Assembly: GCA_024637145.1 (NCBI GenBank)
Contig: JAGXFQ010000033.1
Location: forward strand, 1-64,000
Length of the DNA stretch: 64,000 nt
DNA from: Desulfobulbaceae bacterium
GTDB taxonomy: Bacteria; Desulfobacterota; Desulfobulbia; Desulfobulbales; SURF-16
Direction: 5' to 3'
In this document: in pieces, positions 9,337 through 18,357 of the stretch
Layout: each line of letters opens with the position of its first letter
Position numbering within the stretch: the stretch's first letter is position 1
Notes under the pieces: generated by a model
Databases searched by the model: none
Seen by the model: only the letters and a program-made list of their open reading frames with translations
Told to the model about the DNA's origin: nothing
Translations under genes and position numbers: made by a program

Positions 9337-11817
9337 TTACCCTTCCAGGTTGTGCAGAAGTTCGGTGAGCAGGGACTTCAGTTTCTCGTAATGCTCCCGA
9401 GTCAGGTCTCTGTCCGTGCCGGCCATGGCCAGGCCTAAATGGAGGGCATGGTGCTGGAGCAAGGCAACCCCCAGCTTGGCTGCCAGGGCCTTTATTTCCT
9501 GGCAGGTCTCTTCCGCCTGCTGGCAGTTGTTGTTTGTGCAGGCCGAGTCGAGACTGGCCAGGTAGCGCGGAATGGCAATGCGGGCTGCCAGAGTCAGGGC
9601 GCTGACTTTTTGTTCATCGCCGCCCAGGCGCTGCAGCAGGCGGGGCCGGGAGAAGCCAAGAGGGTCTGGGCGCTCTTTTTTTTCCTGCTGCTGGTCAGGA
9701 AGCCACTGCAGCAGACACCTGGCCAGGGCCTCAGGCCGCAGGGGTTTTTCTAAGGTGTCGGCCATGCCGGCGGCCAGATTCTTGTGGCGATAGCCGTGGA
9801 AGGTGTCGGCGGTGAGGGCAATGATGGGGGTGCGGCTCTTGCGCTGTTTCTCCGGTTGTGTTGATTGGGCCCAGCTCTTGATGGTTGCCGTGGCCTCCAG
9901 GCCGTTTAAGATCGGCATCTGGACAGCCATCAGGATCAGGTCATAATCGTTGCTAAGCAGACGCTCAAGGGCCACCTCGCCGGTGCGGGCCAGGTGGACA
10001 ATACAGCCAAAGGATTCCAGGATGGCCTGAGCCACCACCAGATTGGTACTCTCATCGTCGGCCACCAGTATCTGTTTGCCCGGGGCTGAAAAGGGAGCAG
10101 TGGTCTTGGCGGCGGCAGTGGTCTCGTTGTAGATTAACGTGCGGTCCCGGGGGGCCGGGATGGTCTGGGAGATGTGGGCTGGGATGGCAAAGCTGGCCGT
10201 AAACCAGAAGGTTGATCCCTTGCCTGCGGAACTTTCCGCCTGTATCTTGCCGCCCATGAGCTCTACCAGCCGTTTACTGATGGTCAGCCCCAGACCGGTG
10301 CCGCCGAATTTGCGGGTGGTGGAAATGTCCGCCTGGATGAAGGGTTCAAAGAGCTGGGGGAGGCGGTCAGCGGCGATGCCCATGCCGGTGTCGCTGATGG
10401 CAAAACGGATGGTGGCACTCTTGGCGGTGGCGGCAATGACCTCCATGCGCAGGCCCACTTCACCGGCGGCCGTGAATTTGAGGGCGTTGGTGGCCAGTTT
10501 CAAGAGGATTTGCCTGAGGCGTCTTGCGTCGCCCTGCAGCCACTCCGGCACCGAGGGGTCAATAAGGGTGAAGAACCCCAGGCCCTTGTCGCGGGCCTGG
10601 CTGGAGAGGATGTCGCTGATCTCGCCCACCACCCGGCGCGGCTTGAAATCAACGGCATCAAGCGCCATTTTGTCCGCCTCTATTTTTGAAAAATCGAGGA
10701 TGTCATTGAGGATGGTCAGCAGGGTCTCGGCACTGCTGCTGATGGTGGTTATGTAGCGCTGCTGGGTTTCGTTGAGAGAGGTGTCCAGCAGCAGGCTTGC
10801 CATGCCGATGATGCCGTTCATGGGAGTGCGCAGCTCATGGCTCATCATGGCCAGAAAGGAGCTCTTGGCCCGGTTGGCTTTTTCCGTCTCTGCCATGGCA
10901 TGTAACAGCTCATGCTGGATATCTTTGCGCAGGCTGATTTCCTGGCGCAGCAGCTGGTTGGCCTTCTGCAGGGTGAGGGTCTTGTCCTGTACCGCTGCTT
11001 CCAGTTGCAGATAATGGACTTCCAGCTGCCGGGCCATGGCGTTCATGGCCTGGACCAGGACGCCGATCTCGTCATTCTGGGGGTGGTCAAGCTTCTGGGA
11101 GAGATCACCGGCCGCCATTCTGTTGGCCAGGGCCACGGTTTTCTGCAGGGGCTTGATGATGGAATTGGCCAGAATATAGGCCACCAGAAGAACGGCGGTG
11201 ATAATGACCGCCAGAAAAATAAGGAGATTGACCCTGTTTTGCTGCCGGGACTGGGTGCTGACCTGGAGCAGTTCGTCACCCACCTTGTCGTTGGTGGTGC
11301 GGGCCAGGCGGCTGAAGGAGGCGTCCAGGTTGTCGGCCAGGCGGTCAAGCTCTTCGGCCGCTGCCAGGAGGCCTGGGTCTGAGGGGTTGTTGACCAGGCG
11401 GCTGTAGAGGGGCAGGGCCTGGTCGGCAAAGAGGCGGTATTTGGCCAGATTTTGTGCGGCGGCCCGGATCAGCTCAGCGGGCAGGGCCGTCCGGCCGGCA
11501 AGGTGCTCCAGGTTGGTGATAAGCTCCGCGCCATGGCTGGCCCCGGTCTGCAGCCGCTGCGGCTCAGCAGTGCGGACGGCCTCCGCAAACTCCTTGAGCT
11601 GCGCCCGGTAGGCGGCCAGGATTTCCTGGGCCTGCAGGGCGGCCGGGAAGAAATGGTCATTGATGAGCTGGTTTTTCTCCTGGGTATAGGAGCTCACCCT
11701 GGCCCCCTGTAGCAGGACAAGGGTGAAGCCCCCCAGGATAATGGCCATGGAAAACCATATCTTGGCGGCGATACTCAGACCCCGGGGGGGGGCTTTTGGT
11801 GGGGAGGAGAGGGACAT
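9337..11817 (-). CDS. Hybrid sensor histidine kinase with degenerate receiver and Hpt domains
   Basis: An 826-aa membrane kinase. Order: TM1 (about 25-45), a helical periplasmic sensor, TM2 (about 195-218), HAMP (about 220-272), a coiled coil, HisKA with intact H-box SHELRTPMNG near 329, HATPase with DTGMGI and GTGLGL, a receiver (about 595-720) and a C-terminal Hpt-like domain. The kinase core looks active. The receiver reads LILMAVQMP, with Ala631 (codon GCT) in place of the phospho-accepting Asp. The Hpt helix reads CQEIKALAAKLG, with Gln773 where AHxLKG has His. The classic relay therefore appears broken. It diverges from recQ. Confidence 0.9.
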   Translation of the reverse strand: MSLSSPPKAPPRGLSIAAKIWFSMAIILGGFTLVLLQGARVSSYTQEKNQLINDHFFPAALQAQEILAAYRAQLKEFAEAVRTAEPQRLQTGASHGAELITNLEHLAGRTALPAELIRAAAQNLAKYRLFADQALPLYSRLVNNPSDPGLLAAAEELDRLADNLDASFSRLARTTNDKVGDELLQVSTQSRQQNRVNLLIFLAVIITAVLLVAYILANSIIKPLQKTVALANRMAAGDLSQKLDHPQNDEIGVLVQAMNAMARQLEVHYLQLEAAVQDKTLTLQKANQLLRQEISLRKDIQHELLHAMAETEKANRAKSSFLAMMSHELRTPMNGIIGMASLLLDTSLNETQQRYITTISSSAETLLTILNDILDFSKIEADKMALDAVDFKPRRVVGEISDILSSQARDKGLGFFTLIDPSVPEWLQGDARRLRQILLKLATNALKFTAAGEVGLRMEVIAATAKSATIRFAISDTGMGIAADRLPQLFEPFIQADISTTRKFGGTGLGLTISKRLVELMGGKIQAESSAGKGSTFWFTASFAIPAHISQTIPAPRDRTLIYNETTAAAKTTAPFSAPGKQILVADDESTNLVVAQAILESFGCIVHLARTGEVALERLLSNDYDLILMAVQMPILNGLEATATIKSWAQSTQPEKQRKSRTPIIALTADTFHGYRHKNLAAGMADTLEKPLRPEALARCLLQWLPDQQQEKKERPDPLGFSRPRLLQRLGGDEQKVSALTLAARIAIPRYLASLDSACTNNNCQQAEETCQEIKALAAKLGVALLQHHALHLGLAMAGTDRDLTREHYEKLKSLLTELLHNLEG

Positions 11818-12077
11818 GGGGGTATGTAAAAAAAAGTTTTTAGATCTTTTTGAACAACTTGAACAGGGTCAAAATTTCGAGGGCACCACCAGCAGAGCGC
11901 CTGCGACCTTTTGTCCCCTTAACCGGAAAGCAGCCCTTTTGGCAAAAAGTTTATGCACCTCAAAAAAGAAAAAAAAGCAGCTTTACTATGCAGGAGATGA
12001 TTTTGTAATGTAGCACCGCTTACCCAAGAGGGGAAGGATTTGTTGTCACTGCTGCCCCGGCAGTGTAGGTTGGGCCC

Positions 12078-14264
12078 ATGCAATCATCAGCCCTCCCTGA
12101 TCTCCAGGCCACCCTGAAAAATGTCTTTGGCTTTCCCTCCTTCCGTGCCAACCAGGAGGATATTGTTCGCGCCATCATGGCCGGCCATGATCTCTTTGCC
12201 GTCATGCCCACCGGCGGCGGTAAATCCCTCTGCTACCAGCTGCCCGCCCTGCTTATGGACGGGGTGTGCCTGGTGATCAGCCCCCTTATCTCCCTGATGA
12301 AGGACCAGGTGGATCATGCCCTCAGTGTCGGCATCAAGGCCGGCTTCCTCAACAGTTCTCTGCCTGCTGCTGAACGCCGGGAGGTGGAGCGCCGCTTCTG
12401 TAACAAGGAGTATGATCTGCTCTACCTGGCCCCGGAACGGCTGGCCACTGCCGGTTTTCAGGCCATGCTGGCCGCCCTCCCCATCTCCTTTGTGGCCGTG
12501 GACGAGGCCCATTGCCTGTCGGAATGGGGCCATGATTTCCGGCCTGATTATCTTTCCCTGTCGCTCTTAAAGGAGCTCCTGCCCAGGGTGACCATTGCCG
12601 CCTTTACCGCCACGGCCACCAAGAAGGTGGAAGATGACATCATTACGCGGCTCAAGCTGGAGCGGCCTTTTCTGGTCAGGGCCTCCTTTGACCGCCCCAA
12701 TCTCCACTATAAGGTGCTGGCCAAGGAGAATGTCCTGGTCCAGATCGGTCGGGAGGTGGGGCGCCATCCGGGGGCGGCCGGCATTGTCTACCGCCTCAGC
12801 CGCCAGGATGTGGAAAAGACCGCCGCCGCTCTCTCTGAGCTGGGGGTGCAGGCCCTGCCCTATCATGCCGGCTTGAGCAGCGAGGTGCGCCATAAAAATC
12901 AGGAGGCCTTTAATCGCGATGAGGTGCAGGTCATTGTGGCCACCGTGGCCTTTGGCATGGGCATTGACAAGTCCAATGTCCGCTATGTGATCCATGGCGA
13001 TCTGCCCAAGAACATCGACGGCTATTATCAGGAGACGGGCCGGGCCGGCCGAGACGGCGAGCCGGCCCACTGCCTGCTTTTCTACAGCCGCAGCGATATG
13101 GTGCGGCTGGGCAACTTCATCAACCAGCTGGAAGGGCGGCGCGACCAGAATGCCGGCTGGCAGAAGCTGGGCCAGATGGCTGATTTTGCCGAGCAGCATC
13201 GCTGCCGCCGCCGCCAGCTCCTTGCCTATTTTGAGGAAGAGTATGGTCCGGAAAACTGCCAGGCCTGCGATGTCTGTGTGCAGGGCGTTGAGGAGGTGGA
13301 TGCCACCACCCAGGCCCAGATGCTGCTCTCCGCCATCTACCGCACCGGCGGCCGCTTTGGCGCCGGTCATATCATTGACATTGTGGTGGGGGCCCGCACC
13401 AAGAGGGTAAAGGAGCTGGGCCACACCAAGCTCAAGACCCACGGCGTCGGCCGCCATCATCCCAAGCCCTATTGGCGGCAGCTGGTGGCGGCCCTCCTGG
13501 CCCAGGGCAGTCTGCGGGCAGCGGGGGATAAATTCCCCGTCCTGGAGATTACCCCGGCCGGTGAGGAGATTCTCTTTGGCCGGGCCGCTTTTGCCCTCTC
13601 CCGGCTTATTGAAGATGCGGAGCAGGCCAGCCAGGGCCTGGCCGTGGAGCAGGGCCATGACCAGGAGCTCTTTGCCGTTTTGCAGGAGGTGCGCCGCCAG
13701 CTGGCCCTGCAGGAAAAGGTGCCGCCCTATGTGATCTTCTCCGACCGCAGCCTGCGGGAGATGTGCCAATATTTCCCCCGGAATGCCCAGGAGATGACCG
13801 TGATCCACGGTGTGGGCATGGTGAAGTTGGAGCGCTACGGCGCCCCCTTTCTGGCGGAGATCGGCCAGTGGCTGGCCGACCATCCCCAGATAGAGAGAGG
13901 GGCCCTGCCGGCGGCTGTCCCTCTGCCGCCTAAAGCCGGCAAAAAAGGGCAGGGCGGCAAGACCATGCTGGAGAGCGGTGGGCTGGCCCGGGCCGGGCTG
14001 GGGCTGGGGGAGATCGCCCGGCAGCGGGGTCTTAAGGAGATTACTGTGGCCGGCCATCTGGAGCAGTTTCTGGAGGAGGGGCATGAGTTTGATCTGGGGC
14101 TTTTTGTGAGCGTGGATAAACAGGAGATGCTGAGAAAGGCTTACCAGGAGCATGGTTTTGGTTACCTCAATCCGGTGGTGCAAGCCCTGGATGGGGAGGT
14201 GAGTTATGATGAGGCCCGCATTATGCGCGGGTTTCTGCGTGGGCAGGCTGGCGAGGAGGCGTAG
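12078..14264 (+). CDS. recQ: ATP-dependent DNA helicase RecQ
   Basis: A 728-aa superfamily 2 helicase of the RecQ family that unwinds DNA 3'-5' in recombination and fork repair. Seen: RecQ motif 0 (FRANQ), Walker A PTGGGKS near 50, DEAH box near 144, motif VI ([10 protein letters not shown]), a zinc-binding part with CRRR and CQACDVC near 375-400, an RQC winged helix, and an HRDC domain near 530-600. The last ~95 residues ([10 protein letters not shown]..., [12 protein letters not shown]) look like the helix-turn-helix domain found at the C-terminus of some RecQ proteins, making it longer than the E. coli enzyme (about 610 aa). Confidence 0.95.
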   Translation: MQSSALPDLQATLKNVFGFPSFRANQEDIVRAIMAGHDLFAVMPTGGGKSLCYQLPALLMDGVCLVISPLISLMKDQVDHALSVGIKAGFLNSSLPAAERREVERRFCNKEYDLLYLAPERLATAGFQAMLAALPISFVAVDEAHCLSEWGHDFRPDYLSLSLLKELLPRVTIAAFTATATKKVEDDIITRLKLERPFLVRASFDRPNLHYKVLAKENVLVQIGREVGRHPGAAGIVYRLSRQDVEKTAAALSELGVQALPYHAGLSSEVRHKNQEAFNRDEVQVIVATVAFGMGIDKSNVRYVIHGDLPKNIDGYYQETGRAGRDGEPAHCLLFYSRSDMVRLGNFINQLEGRRDQNAGWQKLGQMADFAEQHRCRRRQLLAYFEEEYGPENCQACDVCVQGVEEVDATTQAQMLLSAIYRTGGRFGAGHIIDIVVGARTKRVKELGHTKLKTHGVGRHHPKPYWRQLVAALLAQGSLRAAGDKFPVLEITPAGEEILFGRAAFALSRLIEDAEQASQGLAVEQGHDQELFAVLQEVRRQLALQEKVPPYVIFSDRSLREMCQYFPRNAQEMTVIHGVGMVKLERYGAPFLAEIGQWLADHPQIERGALPAAVPLPPKAGKKGQGGKTMLESGGLARAGLGLGEIARQRGLKEITVAGHLEQFLEEGHEFDLGLFVSVDKQEMLRKAYQEHGFGYLNPVVQALDGEVSYDEARIMRGFLRGQAGEEA

Positions 14265-14294
14265 CCGGGGTAAGATTTTAATAACGGCTATGTC

Positions 14295-14314
14295 ACTCCC
14301 GTAGAGGCGGGAGT
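14295..14314. repeat. dRS3-like short hairpin repeat
   Basis: ACTCCC-N8-GGGAGT followed by CTAGG, about 30 bp past the recQ stop. The layout resembles the ATTCCC-N8-GGGAAT class of short dispersed inverted repeats. There is no T-run, so it is a poor intrinsic terminator. Only one copy was noticed in the window. Confidence 0.5.
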
Positions 14315-14502
14315 CTAGGATTGTGACAGGTGAGGTCGATGCAGAGGTAGTTTTAGGCTAGAAAAAATCCGGGTGACTGGTCAGTTTGAGTTGCAGAGTT
14401 TGTGTTTCGGTGCCAGGTAACTCTGTTCATTTTTGCTTGCCCAAAAACGAACCAAAAAGGGCACCCCTGACAGCCCTGGCCTTTGGCACCGCTCGCCTTC
14501 CG

Positions 14503-14579
14503 CCTTGAAAAGGGAATTGTAAAAACTCGCACCTCTTCGAGGATGCTCAGACAGTTTACAATTCTTTTCCTTTTCAAGG
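14503..14579. repeat. Long palindromic dispersed element
   Basis: The left arm 14503-14523 (CCTTGAAAAGGGAATTGTAAA) is matched by an inverted right arm at 14555-14579 that differs only by a 4-bp insertion. The loop is about 31 bp and contains CACCTCTTCGAGGATG, itself a small hairpin. The flank has GGTTCG and AGGGGTGCCC on the minus strand, words often met in dispersed intergenic repeats. The function is unknown. Confidence 0.65.
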
Positions 14580-14669
14580 CTCCCTGCTCGCTCAGGGCTG
14601 AATGGGGGGAAGGCAAAACCAAAAGAACCACACCCTCAGTTCCCACGGGAATTGGTGATGATCACACAC

Positions 14670-14714
14670 AAAAAAAAGGGGTAAGGATCCAGCTGGATCC
14701 TTACCCCTTTTTTG
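14670..14714 (-). terminator. Bidirectional rho-independent terminator
   Basis: A perfect palindrome with 15-bp arms, GGGGTAAGGATCCAG / CTGGATCCTTACCCC (14678-14707), sits between an A-run and a T-run. It ends the outer-membrane protein gene about 40 bp past its stop and can also stop transcription coming from recQ. Confidence 0.92.
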
Positions 14715-14747
14715 TTTCTAAGAGAGTTTGTTATGCAACAAACGTTT

Positions 14748-16217
14748 TTAGAAGGTGGCCTCGAGGGTCACATAGACCTGGTCGCGCTCGGTGATGGTGT
14801 CCATGCCCCCTACGGCCATAGCGGCGGCCTGCATAGATTCGTCATCGAGATCGTAGGGCTTGAAGTTCCAGTCCGAACCGCCGGCATAGTCATAGTCATA
14901 ATGCTGGTAGCCGATACGCATGAAGGCGGAGCCATACTTGGAGACCGCTTCGCCGGAGGGCAGGTCATAGATCATGTAGAGCTCGTATACCGAGCCGCGG
15001 GCCGCCAGTTTGGCGGAGTACATGTCGTCATGGCCGGGGGTCATGGCGATCCAGTACTCGGACCCCCAGTTGTACTCGGCGCCCAGCTTCAGGCCCAGGT
15101 CATCCAGGTCGTAACGAGCGCCTACCCAGACGCTGTAGCCGTTCTCGTTGTCCGTGTTTGCACTGTATGTCCCTGGGGCTACGGCAACGTCGTTGAACAT
15201 ACCTAACTCGTTGGGATCGGTCTGGCTCCAGCCGCCTTCCACAAAGTAGTTGAGGTTGGCCACTTTATCCATGTAGACACCAGAGGTGTGGAAGATGTTG
15301 CCGATGTTGTCACGGGGACCCATAGCACCTGTGATCCCAAGCAGGTCAGAACCACCAAAGGCCATGTCAACGAAATCGCCGTCAAAATCAGGGTAGTTGA
15401 AGACGTCCATGGCGGCAAAGGACTGGGCATAGAATAAACGGCTGCCCTTCTTGTAGATGTCCCAGCTCACGCCGATAAAGTCGGTGTCGCTGGCATAGTT
15501 GCTGTCTTCCACGTTGACGCCGTTTTCAAAACCGCGGCCGTAACAGACCCGGACGCGACCGGGGGCATCTTGGATGCCGAACAGATTGCCATAGGCGTAG
15601 CCCATGGAGATACCGTCAAAGGGCCAGTCCATGTAGGCGGTGGGGGTGGCCATGCGGTTATCCATGCCCATGCGCAGATGGGCGGCAGGGCCGTCCGTGG
15701 TGGGCCGACGGCCGATGGAGAACCAGACAGGCGCGCCGGCGATGTTGTTCCAGTTCAGGAAGGCGCGGTCTACCCTGAGGGCATTGTCCGATACCTGGCG
15801 GGTGGAGTTGCCGTCAAAGGCGAAGCTGCCTACGCCTTGGGGGGCGTCCTGCATGCCCCAGGCCTTGTACATGGCCAGCCGTGCCTTGATCTCGACATTC
15901 TCGGTGGCCTTGACCCGCATGTTGACCCGGAAGCGGTTGGTAAAAATGCCGCTGTTCTTCTCGGTGATCTCTTCGGTACCACCTACCCCATCAAAAACCA
16001 GTCTTTCTTGTTCCATCCAGTCGTAGCGGGAGCGGAAGTCGCCGCTGAGCTGGATGCGGGAGGCCAGGTTCCAGGCCTCTGATTCTTCCTGCATATCTTC
16101 AATCTGGTAGCCGAGCTCGTCGATTTTGGCCTCAAGCTCGGCGTTGGTGGCGGCGCTGGCCAGGGCTGGCATGGCGAAAAGGCCGGCCAGGGCCAGTATG
16201 GATACTTTCTTAATCAT
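14748..16217 (-). CDS. DUF3373-type outer-membrane beta-barrel protein
   Basis: A 489-aa exported protein. The ATG at 16217 is chosen because AGGAGG lies 6 bp upstream and a signal peptide follows (MIKKVSILALAGLFAMPALASA). Next come a short coiled coil (ELEAKIDELGYQIEDM), then a long run of alternating hydrophobic and aromatic strands ending in a terminal Phe, as in porins. Motifs such as GRRPTTDGP and a C-terminal YVTLEATF fit the DUF3373 family of putative porins. Substrate unknown. Its own promoter (16415-16443) and strong terminator imply a monocistronic, well-expressed gene. Confidence 0.8.
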   Translation of the reverse strand: MIKKVSILALAGLFAMPALASAATNAELEAKIDELGYQIEDMQEESEAWNLASRIQLSGDFRSRYDWMEQERLVFDGVGGTEEITEKNSGIFTNRFRVNMRVKATENVEIKARLAMYKAWGMQDAPQGVGSFAFDGNSTRQVSDNALRVDRAFLNWNNIAGAPVWFSIGRRPTTDGPAAHLRMGMDNRMATPTAYMDWPFDGISMGYAYGNLFGIQDAPGRVRVCYGRGFENGVNVEDSNYASDTDFIGVSWDIYKKGSRLFYAQSFAAMDVFNYPDFDGDFVDMAFGGSDLLGITGAMGPRDNIGNIFHTSGVYMDKVANLNYFVEGGWSQTDPNELGMFNDVAVAPGTYSANTDNENGYSVWVGARYDLDDLGLKLGAEYNWGSEYWIAMTPGHDDMYSAKLAARGSVYELYMIYDLPSGEAVSKYGSAFMRIGYQHYDYDYAGGSDWNFKPYDLDDESMQAAAMAVGGMDTITERDQVYVTLEATF

Positions 16218-16414
16218 TCTCTTCCTCCTGAAACTGATGATTGTGCTGCGCAGGCCTGCCTTATGCAGCCTGCCCCCCTTGAAAAATGGCTGCTTAGGCA
16301 GCCGCTTTGCCGTGTGTGACGGTAAAGGTTTCAAACCCCTGGCGAAAACCGTGTCAGGAGTTAGAAATTAAGAATAAAATTAAATACCTGTAAAGAAAAT
16401 GGTGCAACTGACTT

Positions 16415-16443
16415 TGTCTAACGTAACATGTCTGTTTTGTCAA
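16415..16443 (-). promoter_or_regulatory. Candidate sigma70 promoter of the DUF3373 gene
   Basis: On the minus strand a perfect TTGACA (16438-16443) is followed after 17 bp by TAGACA (16415-16420). It lies about 200 bp upstream of the start codon at 16217, so a long leader is implied. The -10 match is weak. Confidence 0.45.
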
Positions 16444-16560
16444 AAAAAAATTGGCAGAACGGATCTTTTTTGCGCTGCCCGGCTGTGTTCAGAAATCTTT
16501 TGCCAGCAGCGCCGAAAATGGGTATGTTGAGCAGTTTAAGTTAAAGAATTAAAGAATTAA

Positions 16561-16706
16561 AAAATTATAGAAGGTAAAGAAATATAGAAGGTAAAGAAGG
16601 TAAAGAAAGAGCGGAGGCCGTGAGCGCGTACGGGCCTGGCAAAACTCCCATTCTTTAACTCCTTTAACTCCTCTACCTTCTCGACCTTCTCGACCTTCAT
16701 AATTTT
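16561..16706. repeat. Word-repeat hairpin upstream of glyQ
   Basis: The purine-rich side repeats AGAAGGTAAAG (three times between 16569 and 16608). The pyrimidine-rich side repeats ACCTTCTCG (16675-16698). The outer arms AAAATTATAGAAGGT (16561-16575) and ACCTTCATAATTTT (16693-16706) pair with one bulge. It ends 16 bp before the glyQ start. Confidence 0.7.
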
Positions 16707-16722
16707 CACATTGAAATAATTC

Positions 16723-17574
16723 ATGTATTTTCAGGATATTATCTTCGAGTTAAATCGCTACTGGGCTGACCAGGGCTGCGTGATCATGCAGTCCTATGAT
16801 ATGGAGGTGGGCGCCGGCACCTTTCATCCCGCCACCCTGCTCAGGTCCCTGGGACCCAAGCCCTGGAAAGCGGCCTATGTCCAGCCCTCCCGCCGCCCCA
16901 CGGACGGCCGCTATGGCGAGAATCCCAATCGCCTCCAGCATTATTATCAATATCAGGTGGTGATGAAGCCCTCCCCCGCCAATTCCCAGGAGCTCTACCT
17001 GGCCAGTCTGGAGAGTTTTGGCCTGGATCTCCTGGAGCATGATATCCGGTTTGTGGAGGATGACTGGGAATCCCCCACCTTAGGGGCCAGCGGCCTGGGC
17101 TGGGAGGTGTGGCTGGACGGCATGGAGATTACCCAGTTCACCTATTTCCAGATGGCCGGCTCCCAGGAGCTCAAACCCGTCACCGTGGAGATCACCTACG
17201 GCCTGGAACGGATCGCCATGTATCTCCAGGGGGTCAATTCCGTCTACGATATAGCCTGGAATAAAGAGGTCAAATATGGCGATATCTTCCTGCAGGCCGA
17301 AAAGGAGTTTTCCGCCTTTAATTTTGAATATGCCAATGTCGACTTTCTCACCGGCTATTTCGATGCCTGCGAGGCAGAGGCCCTGCGGCTTATCCAGGTC
17401 AATCTGGCCCTGCCCGCCTATGATTATTGCCTGAAATGTTCCCATACCTTTAATCTGCTCGATGCCAGAAAGGCCATTTCCGTGGCCGAGCGGACCCGCT
17501 ATATCGGCCGCATCCGCAATATCGCCCGCCGGGTGGCGGAACTGATGGTGGGCCAGGAAAAGGCTCAGGAATAG
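16723..17574 (+). CDS. glyQ: Glycyl-tRNA synthetase alpha subunit
   Basis: A 283-aa class II synthetase alpha chain that activates glycine in the cytoplasm. Seen: the N-terminal [17 protein letters not shown] block, [16 protein letters not shown] (motif 2 region), and [16 protein letters not shown] near 165-180 (motif 3). The length matches bacterial GlyQ (about 290-300 aa). The usual glyS partner is not next to it: the next features are tRNA-Sec and an acidic protein. Because GlyQ needs GlyS, glyS must be elsewhere. Confidence 0.96.
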   Translation: MYFQDIIFELNRYWADQGCVIMQSYDMEVGAGTFHPATLLRSLGPKPWKAAYVQPSRRPTDGRYGENPNRLQHYYQYQVVMKPSPANSQELYLASLESFGLDLLEHDIRFVEDDWESPTLGASGLGWEVWLDGMEITQFTYFQMAGSQELKPVTVEITYGLERIAMYLQGVNSVYDIAWNKEVKYGDIFLQAEKEFSAFNFEYANVDFLTGYFDACEAEALRLIQVNLALPAYDYCLKCSHTFNLLDARKAISVAERTRYIGRIRNIARRVAELMVGQEKAQE

Positions 17575-17594
17575 AATTTGGGATTGAACAGAAG

Positions 17595-17692
17595 TGGCGG
17601 AAGTGCATGGGAATCGAACCCACCTACCAGGCTATTAACCCGGTACACCGGATTTGAAGTCCGGGAGGGCCACCAGTGCCCTTTCCACTTCC
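17595..17692 (-). tRNA. selC: tRNA-Sec (anticodon UCA)
   Basis: On the minus strand this 98-nt RNA folds as a tRNA with anticodon stem CCGGA/TCCGG and loop CTTCAAA, giving anticodon TCA. The extended acceptor arm GGAAGTGG/GCACTTCC (about 7-8 bp), the long D stem AGGGC/GCCCT, and the long variable arm TACCGGG/CCTGGTA are hallmarks of bacterial tRNA-Sec. GCCA is encoded at the 3' end. It implies a selenocysteine UGA-decoding system; selA, selB and selD are not in the window. Confidence 0.93.
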
Positions 17693-17775
17693 TCTAGAGA
17701 GAAGAACGGTTAGAATAGTTTTTATTGGTCTTTGAGGCAATGTTTTTTTAAAAGCCATTAATTTAAGAGATTATT

Positions 17776-18165
17776 ATGGAATGTCAGCGCTTAAACAAGA
17801 TGATTCGGGCCTGGTATGTACAGGTCCAAGATGAGACCCTGGCCCCGGCCCGCATGGTGGAATTCATGGAAAAACATGTGGCCAACTGTGATGAGTGCCT
17901 CCTGGATCTTGGCATCCAGGAAGAGCTCAAGAAGATTAAAGCCATTGTCCTGCCGGTTTCCAAAATGACCAAACCCCCCAAAAGCACCCGTCCTGATGCT
18001 GCTGATCTGCCCCCGGCCCGAATTTTTGAAAAGGATGCCGAGGGCGACCTGGATGAGGAGGAGAGCGGTGAGGACGAGGACGAAACCACGGACGAAGAAG
18101 ATGACGAAGACATCGAGGTGGAGGATGAGGACTTTGAGGAGGACGATGTCGACCAGCTGGGCTGA
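17776..18165 (+). CDS. Hypothetical protein with acidic C-terminus
   Basis: A 129-aa protein not recognised as a named family. Residues 1-55 are folded and contain Cys3 and an HVANCDECLLD segment (H-x3-C-x2-C), resembling a short zinc-binding motif of anti-sigma type. Residues 85-129 are almost wholly Asp/Glu (pI very low) and likely disordered. It could be a small metal-binding or chaperone-like regulator; this is a guess. It follows tRNA-Sec on the opposite strand and is probably monocistronic, with the terminator at 18287-18330 about 120 bp downstream. Confidence 0.7.
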   Translation: MECQRLNKMIRAWYVQVQDETLAPARMVEFMEKHVANCDECLLDLGIQEELKKIKAIVLPVSKMTKPPKSTRPDAADLPPARIFEKDAEGDLDEEESGEDEDETTDEEDDEDIEVEDEDFEEDDVDQLG

Positions 18166-18286
18166 TGGCGGCGGGCTGTAACCGTCCCTCTTGGACACCG
18201 AGATTACAGGGGGTGAAAGAAAGGGCCGGGCTTGATTTTGACACCTAGACCACAGGAGGGGCGCCAGGCGCTTCTCTGCTCTTTAT

Positions 18287-18330
18287 AAAGGGGTCTTCGC
18301 AGCGCTAGCGCTGGGGGGCCCCTTTTTTTT
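18287..18330 (+). terminator. Rho-independent terminator
   Basis: Outer stem AAAGGGG (18287-18293) / CCCCTTT (18319-18325), inner palindrome AGCGCTAGCGCT, then a run of T to 18330. It lies between the acidic protein gene and the convergent 1413-aa gene, so it can serve both. Confidence 0.8.
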
Positions 18331-18357
18331 GGCCGGCACCCCAAGGGCCGGCTCGGC

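Larger units (their letters stand above)
14265..14747. other. Intergenic region of palindromic repeats
   Basis: This 483-bp convergent gap between recQ and the outer-membrane protein holds no credible gene. It contains a dRS3-like hairpin (14295-14314), a large palindromic element (14503-14579) with flanks that look like a dispersed repeat, and a terminator (14670-14714). An open frame through the element (14353-14646, minus) is biased and was rejected. Confidence 0.6.
16218..16722. other. Intergenic region between porin-like gene and glyQ
   Basis: This 505-bp divergent gap holds a candidate promoter for the leftward gene (16415-16443) and a word-repeat hairpin (16561-16706) just before glyQ. 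No gene was seen. Confidence 0.5.

Noticed and set aside
12567..14183. A 538-codon open frame antisense to recQ
   Set aside because: Shadow of recQ; composition typical of antisense GC-rich frames, no motif.
14353..14646. A 97-codon minus-strand frame
   Set aside because: It runs through a palindromic repeat element; its peptide reflects the repeat.
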